A DNA stretch of 64,000 nt, taken from Isoetes taiwanensis. Its lineage: Eukaryota > Streptophyta > Lycopodiopsida > Isoetales > Isoetaceae. Position numbers and translations under genes: made by a program. The stretch covers positions 8,612,917 to 8,676,916 of the forward strand of contig JAJEKV010000025.1 of the NCBI GenBank assembly GCA_021234155.1, given 5' to 3'. This document shows, piece by piece, positions 31,815 through 43,600 of this stretch. Below the pieces are notes generated by a model. That model was given only the letters and a program-made list of their open reading frames with translations. It had not been told where the DNA came from and did no database searches. Each line of letters begins with the position of its first letter. Within the stretch, counting starts at the first letter, position 1.

Positions 31815-33271
31815 TGTTGTACTTAGAACTGAACCTAAGCACAACACTCAGTTAACTACTCTCACAAGTTTATGTTACCAGCCTTGCTACTGTCAACGTG
31901 AAATCTACTGTTGCAGGACTACCTCAGTATAGGTGCAAGTAGAACAAGATCATTTACAAGACATAGCCAACAACAATTGCTCAGAATAACTTAAGCTTCA
32001 ACAAATGTTCACAGCTTCATAAAAGAAGGAGATATAGAAATATGTATTGCTCAACAAGGATTGTATTAAAAGGAGTTCTCAACTTACAATCCCATGACCA
32101 CGGATAATACATTGCATCACACAAAAAAACTGTAATAAAATGGAGTAAGATGCCCAAACAACATATATTTTCTTCAAGAACTGAACATAAACAATTTTTT
32201 TCAATAACCACAGCTTCTCATTGATGTTTAGCCTCCAGTTGTCTAGCGAGATCACCACATTAATTTCAATCTGTCAAACATCAACCTCAGCACCCAATGA
32301 ATCTTCAATCTTCAAACATCTAATAGGTTCGCCACATTAACTTCCATCCTTCACAAAATGATCCCTTACTTTTGTTGCTACCCAAAACAAAATTTCCCTG
32401 ATTCTTTTTTCTTCAATAGGTCTCGACCGCACTGCTATGCGTTCCCGGACGACCCTATTTGTGCCTTGCCATCTGATTTATAGGTCGGTCTGCTGGATCC
32501 GATTCTTCTGGCTGCAAATCCGATTCGGTGGAGCAATTTTTGGAGCTACTAATTCGAATCCATCCCAGCGGGAGTTCTGAATCACTGTAGCCAAGGGAAA
32601 AAATACTGTAGCATATTTTATACCAATATTAGACATCCGAACCATTGAACCATTGTTATTTCTTTTCTTCATTTTTCTTTCTTACAGGCAATGGTACAAG
32701 ACATTGGTATTGTGCCCATGGCATAACCTGTCTCCATGAGTAAATCCCAACGTCCTCTGTCGAAACAATTTACTGTCTCAGAAGATTAACTACTCGTTCA
32801 CAGCAACAATAATTTATCTGATGCAGCTCCATTCTTTATTCACAACAGGATAAAACCACCCCAGAACCTAGCATAATTACTGAAATCAAGGCTAAACAAC
32901 CTTTTAAATCTGGAAACAGCTTACTAGTGCCAAGGTGTATCTTGTTGTTTGATCATAAGTTCCAAACTGTTTCTTCATCGAAATTGTGCAATACTGTACC
33001 ATGATTACCCCTTCATGGCCCCAATGTGTTCACAAACACATTGGGAGGTGTTCCTACACACCAGGGCTTCTTGAATACAATCGTGGATCCTTGAGCTTCT
33101 TGACACTTGAACTAAATTGAAACTTGTCTTCTACAACTTGACATAGCTGAAACTTAGATTTGCTTGAACTAAATTGAAACTTGTCTTCTACAACTTGACA
33201 TACCTGAAACTAAGAATGCAGAACATTAGTAAAAAAGAACTGTAGAAATATGTTGCACAGAATGTGCAACA
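31815..33271 (-). repeat. LTR1
   Basis: On the minus strand it begins TGTTGCACATTCTGTGCAACA, a palindromic terminus, and ends TACAACA. Inside are a 57-bp tandem repeat (CTTGAACTAAATTG at 33106 and 33163) and an 11-bp-arm inverted repeat (33020-33045). Confidence 0.92.
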
Positions 33272-34033
33272 TTTATGCCCAAACAAAATATGGGCTGGTC
33301 CCTTCAGCCCTATCATGGCCAGAACCGTTTGAGATGCAGCAGATTCACAGGGTTTGGAAGGCGCCTCAGATTTGCATCAGTTAACCAATAAGAATTCAGT
33401 CCAGCTTCTTCCTTGATAAAATATGGTCCTTCCCATAAATTCAAGCAAACTTAGGTGTTTTGTCTTCGAAAGTGCTTTGTTCCACTTAAGCACCATATCT
33501 CCTATGGCAAAACTTTTCTTACCATCATACTTCTTCAAGAATGTATCTTGCAGCCTTGTGCTCTCTCCTCATCCAGCTGCAGCAACATATCTAGCCTGGA
33601 CCTGTAGCCTTGTGCATAGTCTTCAACCACTTCTGCCATGATTTCCAAGACAGGTATCTCCATATGAACTGGCAGTCCCGTACACCAATTCAAAGGGTGT
33701 TTTCCCCAGACCGACCTTGGTATTTTGCCTATCGCCCATAATGCTCCAGAAGTTTATGATGCCGGCCCTCGTTTGTTCTCATTCACTATCTTCTTCAAGA
33801 TGTTTTTCAAGACTTTATTTGTTGCTTCTACTGGCCCATTACCCCCGAGGGTAATATGAACTACTCTTGCTATGTTTCATGCCCAAGTCTCTCGATAATT
33901 TGTTCACCACTTCATTTATGAAGTGAGTTCCCCTGTCACCAAGAACTTGTGTGGCACTCCAAACCTACTACAAATGTTATTTAAAATGAATGTGGCTGTA
34001 TTATTTTAAGAGCTTCTCTCAATTGGAGTTGCC
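33272..34033 (-). pseudogene. internal copy 1: integrase core and C-terminus, broken
   Basis: Corresponds to 40103-40860 of copy 2. The integrase core and C-terminal frame are recognisable but broken by many small changes that sit at CAG/CTG positions of the other copy. See the finding on these patches before reading this as biological decay. Confidence 0.7.
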
Positions 34034-35053
34034 TCAGCCCACTTTGTGAACAAATGTGGCAACCAATATATAGTGATGACCATTCGATGATGCAGCTCCA
34101 TCTTGCCAATGTAGTCCAAAGTCCCCACACTTGAAATGGCCCCGTACTACTATGGGATTCGAGCATGCCGGCACCGTGGTTTTCTTGGCATGAATCTGAC
34201 ATTTGAAACAACTCCTCACTTTATGATAACAATCCCTGAAAATTGTTGGCCAATAGTAGCCAGCTCTCAATATCTTTTGCGCTGTGGTTTTGCCAGAGAA
34301 ATGACCCCCACAGAAGCCACTATGACACTCTTCCATCACCAACTCCTTCTCACACTCATCAATGCACCTCAAGTAAATGTTAGATCTGTCCTTGTAGCAA
34401 AGAACATCTCCCAGCAAGGAATATCGGAGACAATTTTCCTTAAATTTCTTCAACTCACCTTTGTTCAACATCTCAGGTTCCTCTTGGTACTGCAGATACT
34501 TAATTATGGGTGTCATCCATGTCTCTTTGCTCTCTATATAGCGCACTCCCTGCTCAAATGCTTCCCCGAAATCACCTTGTACCGCATGTTCATCCATCTC
34601 CATCATTTGTTGATCCGTCTGATCAATGTCATGTTCATAAAAAGCATAAGGCAAATAGGCACTCGGATCCTTTGCACTTGTGTTGGTCTCAATGTGCAAA
34701 TCAAATTCCATAAGCCGGGCAGCCCACCTATGCAGCTTGTCTTTCTTCTGATTTTTGCTCATGAGGTATTTCAAGGGATTATGTTTCATGTACACAGTAA
34801 TCTTTTGACTTAGAAACATATAGCCATGTTTATCTATAAGAAATATGAGAGAGGCAACATACTTTTCACTGAGGGGATATCTCTCTTCCGTTTGGTTCCA
34901 TTGCTTGCCCGAGAACTTAAGTACACGCCTATTTTGAACCAGAGCTAGTCCCATAGCCTTCAAGGTCACTGTGATGTAAGCTTTGAAGGGTTTTCCGTGA
35001 TCTGGTTTCGTCAGGGCCACTGCAGAACATAATTGAGTTATCACTTTGTGCAT
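34034..35053 (-). CDS. internal copy 1: RT-linked RNase H and integrase N-terminus
   Basis: A 339-codon frame covering the RNase H attached to RT (FKAYITVTLKAMGLAL, then SEKY, YMKHNPLKYL) and the HHCC start of integrase (HSGFCGGHF...CFKCQIH). Usual catalytic Asp positions are T/V-T and K (YMKH for TDH), exactly as in copy 2, so the loss predates the duplication. Confidence 0.75.
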   Translation of the reverse strand: MHKVITQLCSAVALTKPDHGKPFKAYITVTLKAMGLALVQNRRVLKFSGKQWNQTEERYPLSEKYVASLIFLIDKHGYMFLSQKITVYMKHNPLKYLMSKNQKKDKLHRWAARLMEFDLHIETNTSAKDPSAYLPYAFYEHDIDQTDQQMMEMDEHAVQGDFGEAFEQGVRYIESKETWMTPIIKYLQYQEEPEMLNKGELKKFKENCLRYSLLGDVLCYKDRSNIYLRCIDECEKELVMEECHSGFCGGHFSGKTTAQKILRAGYYWPTIFRDCYHKVRSCFKCQIHAKKTTVPACSNPIVVRGHFKCGDFGLHWQDGAASSNGHHYILVATFVHKVG

Positions 35054-36036
35054 GGCTTCTTAAGGTGCTTGATTCCAAAGCAAATCTTAACATCACGGCT
35101 CTTCCCCTTAGGTACTGCTCCTCTTCTTGTCAATTTGGTAATTGGCTCCATGATGTGGGCAAAATTAGGAACATGAATCCTTAGGAAGTGGTCATCCCTA
35201 TCGACTTTTCACCTGTTTAAGATTGGTTGGAGGTGGGCGATTCTTAATGACATCCAACTTCCCTTCCTACCTTCACGCCCTCTTGGCAAACTTGGTGCCC
35301 TAGCAAAATTCCGTGAGCTTACAGAGAAAACACATTTCCCTTGGGTTTAGGCAAATGCTAAACTTCCCCGCATAACTCCAACAAGGAGACTGTTAGCTCA
35401 ATGTGTCTTTCTCTCGAGGACCCCTGCATACAAGTCATCAAGGAATACACTAAAATTCTCCTTTGGCATTGAACTAAAGGCCTTGTCCATGGCTCTCGAA
35501 CACCGAGGGGTTTCATTAACCCAAAAGGCATCTTTATCATGGCATAAGTTCCCCATGGCGTGATGAAGGCGCCTTGGGCTGGTCAATTTCCCTCACTTGT
35601 ATTTGGTTAAAACCTGAAAACCCATCAAGGAAAGAATACCTTTGGTTCCTCAAGCATAAAGATAAAGCACCTCTTCTAGAAAAGGAATTGATAATAATCC
35701 TTCTTTGTGGCTTTGTTCAGTTCTTGATAGTCTACACAAATCCTCGAGCTCTTGTTCTTTTTCTAACAGCACCACACAAGAGACCCATTCGGGTTCTCAA
35801 TCTCCTTGATCAGACCAGCGTGCAACATTTTATCAATCTCTTGTTTGATTAAGGGCTCTAAAGTGGTTAATCCTCCCGCTTTTTGAGCAACCGGCTTGCT
35901 TCTCGGTTTCAACTCAATGCTAAGTTTACGCAATATGTGAGGGAATGCCCTTGAGTTCTGCATAATCCCAAGCAAAGGTGTCTACTTTCTCTTGAAAAAT
36001 TCCCGCGTATTCCTTCATTTCATCCACATTTGTATC
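35054..36036 (-). pseudogene. internal copy 1: reverse transcriptase region, broken
   Basis: RT pieces are visible in three frames (AMIKMPFGLM-like near 35540, SVFLDDL-like near 35440, AGLIKEIENP near 35800). The equivalent part of copy 2 is one open frame. Breaks again coincide with CAG/CTG sites. Confidence 0.7.
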
Positions 36037-37956
36037 TCAGGCCCACACTCGAGATCTTCCGGAGTTGTTTTTGATTACGTCAATTTCTTTTACTTGTTCT
36101 TCTAGACTAGTATCCACCACAAGAATGGGGTGCATCTGTTCCAAAATATCGTCTCCCAATTCTTCCTCTTCTTCAGACTCCTTGCTGAGGTAATCCATTA
36201 AGGTATTCCTGCAAATCTGATCTGCTATAGTGTTCTGCCCCCTGGGTACATGCATAATGTCCCATGATTCAAAGGAGAGGAGAAGAGTGTGTACCTGTTC
36301 CAAATAGGTAGCCATCTCCTTGCTCTTTGCTTGATAATCACCGCTAACTTGTTTGCACACAAGCATGGAGTCTCCAAATATATGGATATGAGTGATTTTG
36401 CATTCCCTTGCAAGGTTCAAACCCATGATTAAGCCCTCATATTCTGCTGCATTAGAAGTTATGTTTGGCACTATCTTCCCTTCTGAAGACAAAACTAAGT
36501 CGTGCATATCTTTTACTATTGCTCCAGCTGCTGCTACTCGAGCCAACTTGGAGATGCCTCCATCAAACCACAACCGCCCCTCCACCTTTTCTTTCTCCAA
36601 ATTCTGGTCTGCTATAACAACCACGGCAGGTTCCTTAACATTGATGGCATGCTTGTTCCCGGATTCACTCAAGGGAACATGGTATATACCTCTGCCCATA
36701 GGCTGCAGTATCTCCTCCCATTCCACAAAATGAGTACTGTTACTAACATTGTCTTTGTCTCGTTCAAAATCTTCCTGTTCTTGGTCACTATGCAACGTTA
36801 CTCTGACATTACCATCAGAAATCGTGCAAGAGCCATTAGACCACACTGGTATAGCATCTACTGCCTTCATCCATTTTCTGCCCAAAAGCAAGTCATATGT
36901 ATCCCCATCTTCTTCATTTACTCCTACTACCACAAAGTCGACATTTGCAATGATCCCTTTGACTGTGACTTCACAGTTTGTCACCACACCTATTGGTTTT
37001 ACTTTTGTATTAGTAAAGGTTTTCAAAACGTACCTTGATGTTTCATCTACTGACAGGCCCAAAACTCTCATTATATGATATGGCATGATGCTCAATCCCG
37101 AACCTCCATCTACGATAACCTTGTTGAGTTTTTTTCCTTTGATTTCAGCCCTGCATTTTAAGATCCCTGGATCTTCTTCCGCTCTAGGAAGCACAAGGTG
37201 CATACCATCAACATTTTCCATGTGACTTGCTGCAGGGTCTGAAGCATTGAACAATTGTTTCCTGTAGCTAGGAGCTATTTTTAGAAGAGTGGCCAGATCT
37301 ATTGTTACTTTTGAATTCTTGAGCAAATGCTCCAGCTCATTCATGTCTGCATGTACGTGACTCATATCCAATTTATTTGGAGCTGGTGGCAGAAAATGTA
37401 CCTGTTTTTGAATTGATGAGGGTGCTGGAATTTCTGTTGAAAGCTTTCCACTCTGTCCTTGTCTTTGGGACCGAGTATGGACAGCTAAAACCTCCTCTTG
37501 TTCAAACATGGCATCTATAAAAAAAGATGAAGTGCCTTCAACATCCTTACCCTTAATATTCGATAATTCCTGCCTATCAATATACTCTTTGATTCTGCAT
37601 TTATCCTCTCTGTGGCCAACCTCTTTACAAAATGCACAGATGGGGCATTCCTTTCCAAAATGACCCCTTTTGTTGCATTTGGGGCAAACTCTCCACCAAC
37701 AAGCACTTTCAGGATGCCCTGTTCTCTCACAATGAGAACAGGGTTTTAGACTCGCCTCCGTGTTTCCAGTGGATGTTGTCTGATGGCTGAGCATTTTTTC
37801 AGCAAGTTGCTTTGATATTTCCATCAGGCTCATCATTCCAGCCTCCAATCTGCTGGTAGCTTTGGCCACCTCATTTTTTACTTCTTCCTCTAATTTTATA
37901 TTTTTTTTCCAACAGCATAGCAAGGTTCCACTTCTTTGTCTCATCGCATCCTCCAA
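36037..37956 (-). CDS. internal copy 1: zinc knuckles, protease and extra RNase H
   Basis: A 639-codon frame. Residues 73-120 carry three CCHC zinc knuckles of the CX2CX4HX4C type (for example CPKCNKRGHFGKEC). The aspartic protease motif is VIVDGGSG with Asp 283, the form usual in Tat-lineage elements. Residues ~463-600 form an RNase H domain with all four acids visible: D465 (WFDGG), E505 (NAAEYE), D529 (FGDS) and D579 (IADQ). It ends just before RT. The upstream gag frame (37941-38591) overlaps by 16 bp in another frame. Confidence 0.85.
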   Translation of the reverse strand: MEDAMRQRSGTLLCCWKKNIKLEEEVKNEVAKATSRLEAGMMSLMEISKQLAEKMLSHQTTSTGNTEASLKPCSHCERTGHPESACWWRVCPKCNKRGHFGKECPICAFCKEVGHREDKCRIKEYIDRQELSNIKGKDVEGTSSFFIDAMFEQEEVLAVHTRSQRQGQSGKLSTEIPAPSSIQKQVHFLPPAPNKLDMSHVHADMNELEHLLKNSKVTIDLATLLKIAPSYRKQLFNASDPAASHMENVDGMHLVLPRAEEDPGILKCRAEIKGKKLNKVIVDGGSGLSIMPYHIMRVLGLSVDETSRYVLKTFTNTKVKPIGVVTNCEVTVKGIIANVDFVVVGVNEEDGDTYDLLLGRKWMKAVDAIPVWSNGSCTISDGNVRVTLHSDQEQEDFERDKDNVSNSTHFVEWEEILQPMGRGIYHVPLSESGNKHAINVKEPAVVVIADQNLEKEKVEGRLWFDGGISKLARVAAAGAIVKDMHDLVLSSEGKIVPNITSNAAEYEGLIMGLNLARECKITHIHIFGDSMLVCKQVSGDYQAKSKEMATYLEQVHTLLLSFESWDIMHVPRGQNTIADQICRNTLMDYLSKESEEEEELGDDILEQMHPILVVDTSLEEQVKEIDVIKNNSGRSRVWA

Positions 37957-38591
37957 ATCTTCTTCTTCGTGGCATAAATAACCTGTGCAACTTCTATTGC
38001 CTTTGCAAATGCTACATGGATAGTGCTAATTCCTCCTAGCACCTGTATCTTATTCATTTTCTTGTACAGCTTGCCTTGTGGTTTCAAGCCAGTTATGAAG
38101 GCATGTATCATGTGATAGTTGGGCGTGTCAACCCCATGCTGTTTGCATCTGAGCAAATATAGATTGAATCTCTCAACATATGAGTGGATGTTTTCTCCTT
38201 TCTTGATGTGCATAGTACTCAGACTCAGAAAGGGACTTCCTTTTGTGACTTCCATCCCAAACCTATCCAGAAAGCTTTGTTTCATGTATTCCCAACCCAT
38301 TTCCCCCGTGCCTTCCTGGTATAAGAGCCACGATTTAGCCTCTTTCTTAAGGGCCAACTTGAAGATAGCTTCGATGGCACCTTTCTTATTGCCATGTTCC
38401 TCATAGTAATCTTCAAACAGCTGCAGAAAATCTTGAGGATTGCCAAACCCATCAAAGGTAGGAATAGGAGTAGGCATGGTAACTTCAATATGATATGGAG
38501 GTGGAGCAGAATTGATCTGAGTAATTGTTGTCTCCTCATTGAAGCTGGCCTCCTGTTTATCTTCCATAGCCACTACTTTCTTTGGGGGCAT
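37941..38591 (-). CDS. internal copy 1: gag
   Basis: Starts MPPKKVVAMEDK about 55 bp after the 5' LTR. It contains a retrotransposon gag domain (PIPTFDGFGNPQDFLQLFEDYY, quoted in part; then WLLYQEGTGEMGWEYMKQSF and YVERFNLYLLRCKQHG). This is the capsid-like structural protein. The frame passes to the zinc-knuckle frame at 37956 by an apparent frameshift. Copy 2 has the same protein with LLQELSTMHI where this copy has PFLSLSTMHI. Confidence 0.82.
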   Translation of the reverse strand: MPPKKVVAMEDKQEASFNEETTITQINSAPPPYHIEVTMPTPIPTFDGFGNPQDFLQLFEDYYEEHGNKKGAIEAIFKLALKKEAKSWLLYQEGTGEMGWEYMKQSFLDRFGMEVTKGSPFLSLSTMHIKKGENIHSYVERFNLYLLRCKQHGVDTPNYHMIHAFITGLKPQGKLYKKMNKIQVLGGISTIHVAFAKAIEVAQVIYATKKKIWRMR

Positions 38592-38625
38592 GACTGCTGA
38601 TTAGCCTGAGTATCGATCCAAATGG

Positions 38626-38643
38626 ATCTCGGTAGGACCTCCA
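38626..38643 (-). promoter_or_regulatory. primer-binding site, tRNA-Gln type (copy 1)
   Basis: On the minus strand TGGAGGTCCTACCGAGAT follows the LTR by four bases (TCTT). It is complementary to the 3' end of a plant tRNA-Gln (…AGGACCTCCA) as I recall it. The same site precedes copy 2 gag at 45453-45470. Confidence 0.65.
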
Positions 38644-38647
38644 AAGA

Positions 38648-40102
38648 TGTTGTACTTAGAACTGAACCTAAGCACAACACTCAGTTAACTACTCTCACAA
38701 GTTTATGTTACCAGCCTTGCTACTGTCAACGTGAAATCTACTGTTGCAGGACTACCTCAGTATAGGTGCAAGTAGAACAAGATCATTTACAAGACATAGC
38801 CAACAACAATTGCTCAGAATAACTTAAGCTTCAACAAATGTTCACAGCTTCATAAAAGAAGGAGATATAGAAATATGTATTGCTCAACAAGGATTGTATT
38901 AAAAGGAGTTCTCAACTTACAATCCCATGACCACGGATAATACATTGCATCACACAAAAAACTGTAATAAAATGGAGTAAGATGCCCAAACAACATATAT
39001 TTTCTTCAAGAACTGAACATAAACAATTTTTTTCAATAACCACAGCTTCTCATTGATGTTTAGCCTCCAGTTGTCTAGCGAGATCACCACATTAATTTCA
39101 ATCTGTCAAACATCAACCTCAGCACCCAATGAATCTTCAATCTTCAAACATCTAATAGGTTCGCCACATTAACTTCCATCCTTCACAAAATGATCCCTTA
39201 CTTTTGTTGCTACCCAAAACAAAATTTCCCTGATTCTTTTTTCTTCAATAGGTCTCGACCGCACTGCTATGCGTTCCCGGACGACCCTATTTGTGCCTTT
39301 CCATCTGATTTATAGGTCGGTCTGCTGGATCCGATTCTTCTGGCTGCAAATCCGATTCGGTGGAGCAATCTTTGGAGCTACTAATTCGAATCCATCCCAG
39401 CGGGAGTTCTGAATCACTGTAGCCAAGGGAAAAAACACTGTAGCATATTTTATACCAATATTAGACATCCGAACCATTGAACCATTGTTATTTCTTTTCT
39501 TCATTTTTCTTTCTTACAGGCAATGGTACAAGACATGGGTATTGTGCCCATGGCATAACCTGTCTCCATGAGTAAATCCCAACGTCCTCTGTCGAAACAA
39601 TTCAATCGCCCCTTAAGATTAACTACTCGTTCACAGCAACAATAATTTATCTGATGCAGCTCCATTCTTTATTCACAACAGGATAAAACCACCCCAGAAC
39701 CTAGCATAATTACTGAAATCAAGGCTAAACAACCTTTTAAATCTGGAAACAGCTTACTAGTGCCAAGGTGTATCTTGTTGTTTGATCATAAGTTCCAAAC
39801 TGTTTCTTCATCGAAATTGTGCAATACTGTACCATGATTACCCCTTTCATGGCCCCAATGTGTTCACAAACACATTGGGAATCCTACACAGGGAGGGCTT
39901 CTTGAATACAATCGTGGATCCTTGAGCTTCTTGACACTTGAACTAAATTGAAACTTGTCTTCTACAACTTGACATAGCTGAAACTTAGATTTGCTTGAAC
40001 TAAATTGAAACTTGTCTTCTACAACTTGACATACCTGAAACTAAGAATGCAGAACATTAGTAAAAAAGAACTGTAGAAATATGTTGCACAGAATGTGCAA
40101 CA
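38648..40102 (-). repeat. LTR2 (shared middle LTR)
   Basis: Same ends as LTR1 and LTR3. It serves as the 5' LTR of copy 1 and the 3' LTR of copy 2. A few clustered changes exist (39603-39618; 39876-39890). No target duplication flanks it. Confidence 0.92.
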
Positions 40103-40143
40103 TTTATGCCCAAACAAAATATGGGCTGGTCCCTTCAGCCCTA

Positions 40144-40610
40144 TCATGGCCAGAACCGTTTGAGATGCAGCAGATTCACATGGTTTGGAAGGCGCCTCAG
40201 ATTTGCATCAGTTAACCAATAAGAATTCAGTCCAGCTTCTTCCTTGATAAAATATGGTCCTTCCCATAAATTCGCAAACTTAGGTGCTTTGTCTTCGAGT
40301 GCTTTGTTCCACTTAAGCACCATATCTCCTATGGCAAAACTTTTCTTACCATCATACTTCTTCAAGAATGTATCTTGCAGCCTTGTGCTCTCTCCTCATC
40401 CAGCTGCAGCAACATATCTAGCCTGGACCTGTAGCCTTGTGCATAGTCTTCAACCACTTCTGCCATGATTTCCAAGACAGGTATCTCCATATGAACTGGC
40501 AGTCCCGTACACCAATTCAAAGGGTGTTTTCCCTGTACTGACCTTGGTATTTTGCCTATACGCCCATAATGCTCCAGTAAGTTTATGATGCCAGTCTCGT
40601 TTGTTCTCAT
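40144..40610 (-). CDS. internal copy 2: integrase C-terminal part
   Basis: Frames 40362-40610 and 40144-40365 continue the integrase after the 1060-codon frame loses register near 40540. The last one has the C-terminal beta-barrel pattern (FAIGDMVLKWNKALED, NLWEGPYFI) and ends LLHLKRFWP. Two frameshifts separate it from the main frame. Confidence 0.7.
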
Positions 40611-43600
40611 TCACTATCTTCTTCAAGATGTTTTTCAGCACTTTATTTGTTGCTTCGGCCTGTCCATTACCCTGAGGGTAATATGAACTACTCTTGCTAT
40701 GTTTCATGCCCAAGTCTCTGCATAATTTGTTCACCACTTCATTTATGAAGTGAGTTCCCCTGTCAGTCAGCAACTTGTGTGGCACTCCAAACCTACTACA
40801 AATGTTATTTAAAATGAATGTGGCTGTACTATTTGCAGTAGCTTCTCTCAGTGGAGTTGCCTCAGCCCACTTTGTGAACAAATCTGTGGCAACCAATATA
40901 TAGTGATGACCATTCGATGATGCAGGCTCCATCTTGCCAATGTAGTCCAGTCCCCACACTTGAAATGGCCCTGGTACTACTATGGGACTGAGCATGCCTG
41001 GCACCAGGGTTTTCTTGGCATGAATCTGACATTTGAAACAACTCCTCACTTTATGATAACAATCCCTGAAAATTGTTGGCCAATAGTAGCCAGCTCTCAA
41101 TATCTTTTGCGCTGTGGTTTTGCCAGAGAAATGACCCCCACAGAAGCCACTATGACACTCTTCCATCACCAACTCCTTCTCACACTCAGCAATGCACCTC
41201 AAGTAAATGTTAGATCTGTCCTTGTAGCAAAGAACATCTCCCAGCAAGGAATATCGGAGACAATTTTCCTTAAATTTCTTCAATTCACCTTTGTTCAACA
41301 TCTCAGGTTCCTCTTGGTACTGCAGATACTTAATTATGGGTGTCATCCATGTCTCTTTGCTCTCTATATAGCGCACTTCCTGCTCAAATGCTTCCCCGAA
41401 ATCACCTTGTACCGCATGTTCATCCATCTCCATCATTTGTTGATCCGTCTGATCAATGTCATGTTCATAAAAAGCATAAGGCAAATAGGCACTCGGATCC
41501 TTTGCACTTGTGTTGGTCTCAATGTGCAAATCAAATTCCATAAGCCGGGCAGCCCACCTATGCAGCTTGTCTTTCTTCTGATTTTTGCTCATGAGGTATT
41601 TCAAGGGATTATGTTTCATGTACACAGTAATCTTTTGACTTAGAAACATATAGCCATGTTTATCTATAAGAAATATGAGAGAGGCAGCATACTTTTCACT
41701 GAGGGGATATCTCTCTTCCGTTTGGTTCCATTGCTTGCCCGAGAACTTAAGTACACGCCTATTTTGAACCAGAGCTAGTCCCATAGCCTTCAAGGTCACT
41801 GTGATGTAAGCTTTGAAGGGTTTTCTGTGATCTGGTTTCGTCAGGGCCACTGCAGAACATAACTGAGTTATCACTTTGTGCATGGCTTCTTGGCAGGCTT
41901 GATTCCAGCAAATCTTAACATCACGGCTCTTCCCCTTAGGTACTGCTCCTCTTCTTGTCAATTTGGTAATTGGCTCCATGATGTGGGCAAAATTAGGAAC
42001 ATGAATCCTTAGGAAGCTGGTCATCCCTATCAGACTTTTCACCTGTTTAAGATTGGTTGGAGGTGGCAGATTCTTAATGACATCCAACTTCCCTTCAGCT
42101 ACCTTCACGCCCTCTTGGCAAACTTGGTGCCCTAGCAAAATTCCAGAGCTTACAGAGAAAACACATTTCCTTGGGTTTAGGCAAATGCTAAACTTCCTGC
42201 ACAACTCCAACGAGGAGACTGTTAGCTCAATGTGTCTTTCTCTCGAGGACCCCAGACACAAATCATCAAGGAATACACGAAAATTCTCCTTTGGCATTGA
42301 ACTAAAGGCCTTGTCCATGGCTCTCTGGAACACTGAGGGGGCGTTCATTAACCCAAAAGGCATCTTTATCATGGCATAAGTTCCCCATGGCGTGATGAAG
42401 GCAGTCTTGGGCTGGTCAATTTCCCTCACTTGTATTTGGTTAAAACCTGAAAACCCATCAAGGAAAGAATACCTTTGGTTCCCTGCTACAGCATAAAGCA
42501 CCTCTTCTAGAAAAGGAATTGGATAATAATCCTTCTTTGTGGCTTTGTTCAGTTCTTGATAGTCTACACAAATCCTCGAGCTCTTGTTCTTTTTTCTAAC
42601 AGGCACCACACAAGAGACCCATTCTGGGTTCTCAATCTCCTTGATCAGACCAGCGTGCAACATTTTATCAATCTCTTGTTTGATTAAGGGCTCTAAAGCA
42701 GGGTTAATCCTCCTCAGTTTTTGAGCAACTGGCTTGCTTCCTGGTTTCAACTCAATGCTAAGTTCTGCAATATGTGAGGGAATGCCCTTGAGTTCTGCAT
42801 AATCCCAAGCAAAGGTGTCTACTTTCTCTTGAAAAATTCCCGCGTATTCCTTCATTTCATCCACATTTGTATCTGTGCCCACACTCAGAGATCTTCTGGA
42901 GTTGTTCTTGATTACGTCAATTTCTTTTACTTGTTCTTCTAGACTAGTATCCACCACAAGAATGGGGTGCATCTGTTCCAAAATATCGTCTCCCAATTCT
43001 TCCTCTTCTTCAGACTCCTTGCTGAGGTAATCCATTAAGGTATTCCTGCAAATCTGATCTGCTATAGTGTTCTGCCCCCTGGGTACATGCATAATGTCCC
43101 ATGATTCAAAGGAGAGGAGAAGAGTGTGTACCTGTTCCAAATAGGTAGCCATCTCCTTGCTCTTTGCTTGATAATCACCGCTAACTTGTTTGCACACAAG
43201 CATGGAGTCTCCAAATATATGGATATGAGTGATTTTGCATTCCCTTGCAAGGTTCAAACCCATGATTAAGCCCTCATATTCTGCTGCATTAGAAGTTATG
43301 TTTGGCACTATCTTCCCTTCTGAAGACAAAACTAAGTCGTGCATATCTTTTACTATTGCTCCAGCTCCTGCTACTCGAGCCAACTTGGAGATGCCTCCAT
43401 CAAACCACAACCACCCCTCCACCTTTTCTTTCTCCAAATTCTGGTCTGCTATAACAACCACGGCAGGTTCCTTAACATTGATGGCATGCTTGTTCCCGGA
43501 TTCACTCAAGGGAACATGGTATACACCTCTGCCCATAGGCTGCAGTATCTCCTCCCATCCCACAAAATGAGTACTGTTACTAACATTGTCTTTGTCTCGT

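Noticed and set aside
32017-32211. Open frames repeated in each LTR (for example 32017-32211, 32478-32672, 39310-39504)
   Set aside because: They exist only because the LTR is repeated three times; no protein pattern, and the copy in LTR3 is broken.
34136-34813. Long plus-strand open frames across the retrotransposon (also 40960-41643, 36502-37038, 43339-43806)
   Set aside because: They are antisense shadows of the minus-strand gag-pol genes, recur identically in both copies and contain no domain of their own.
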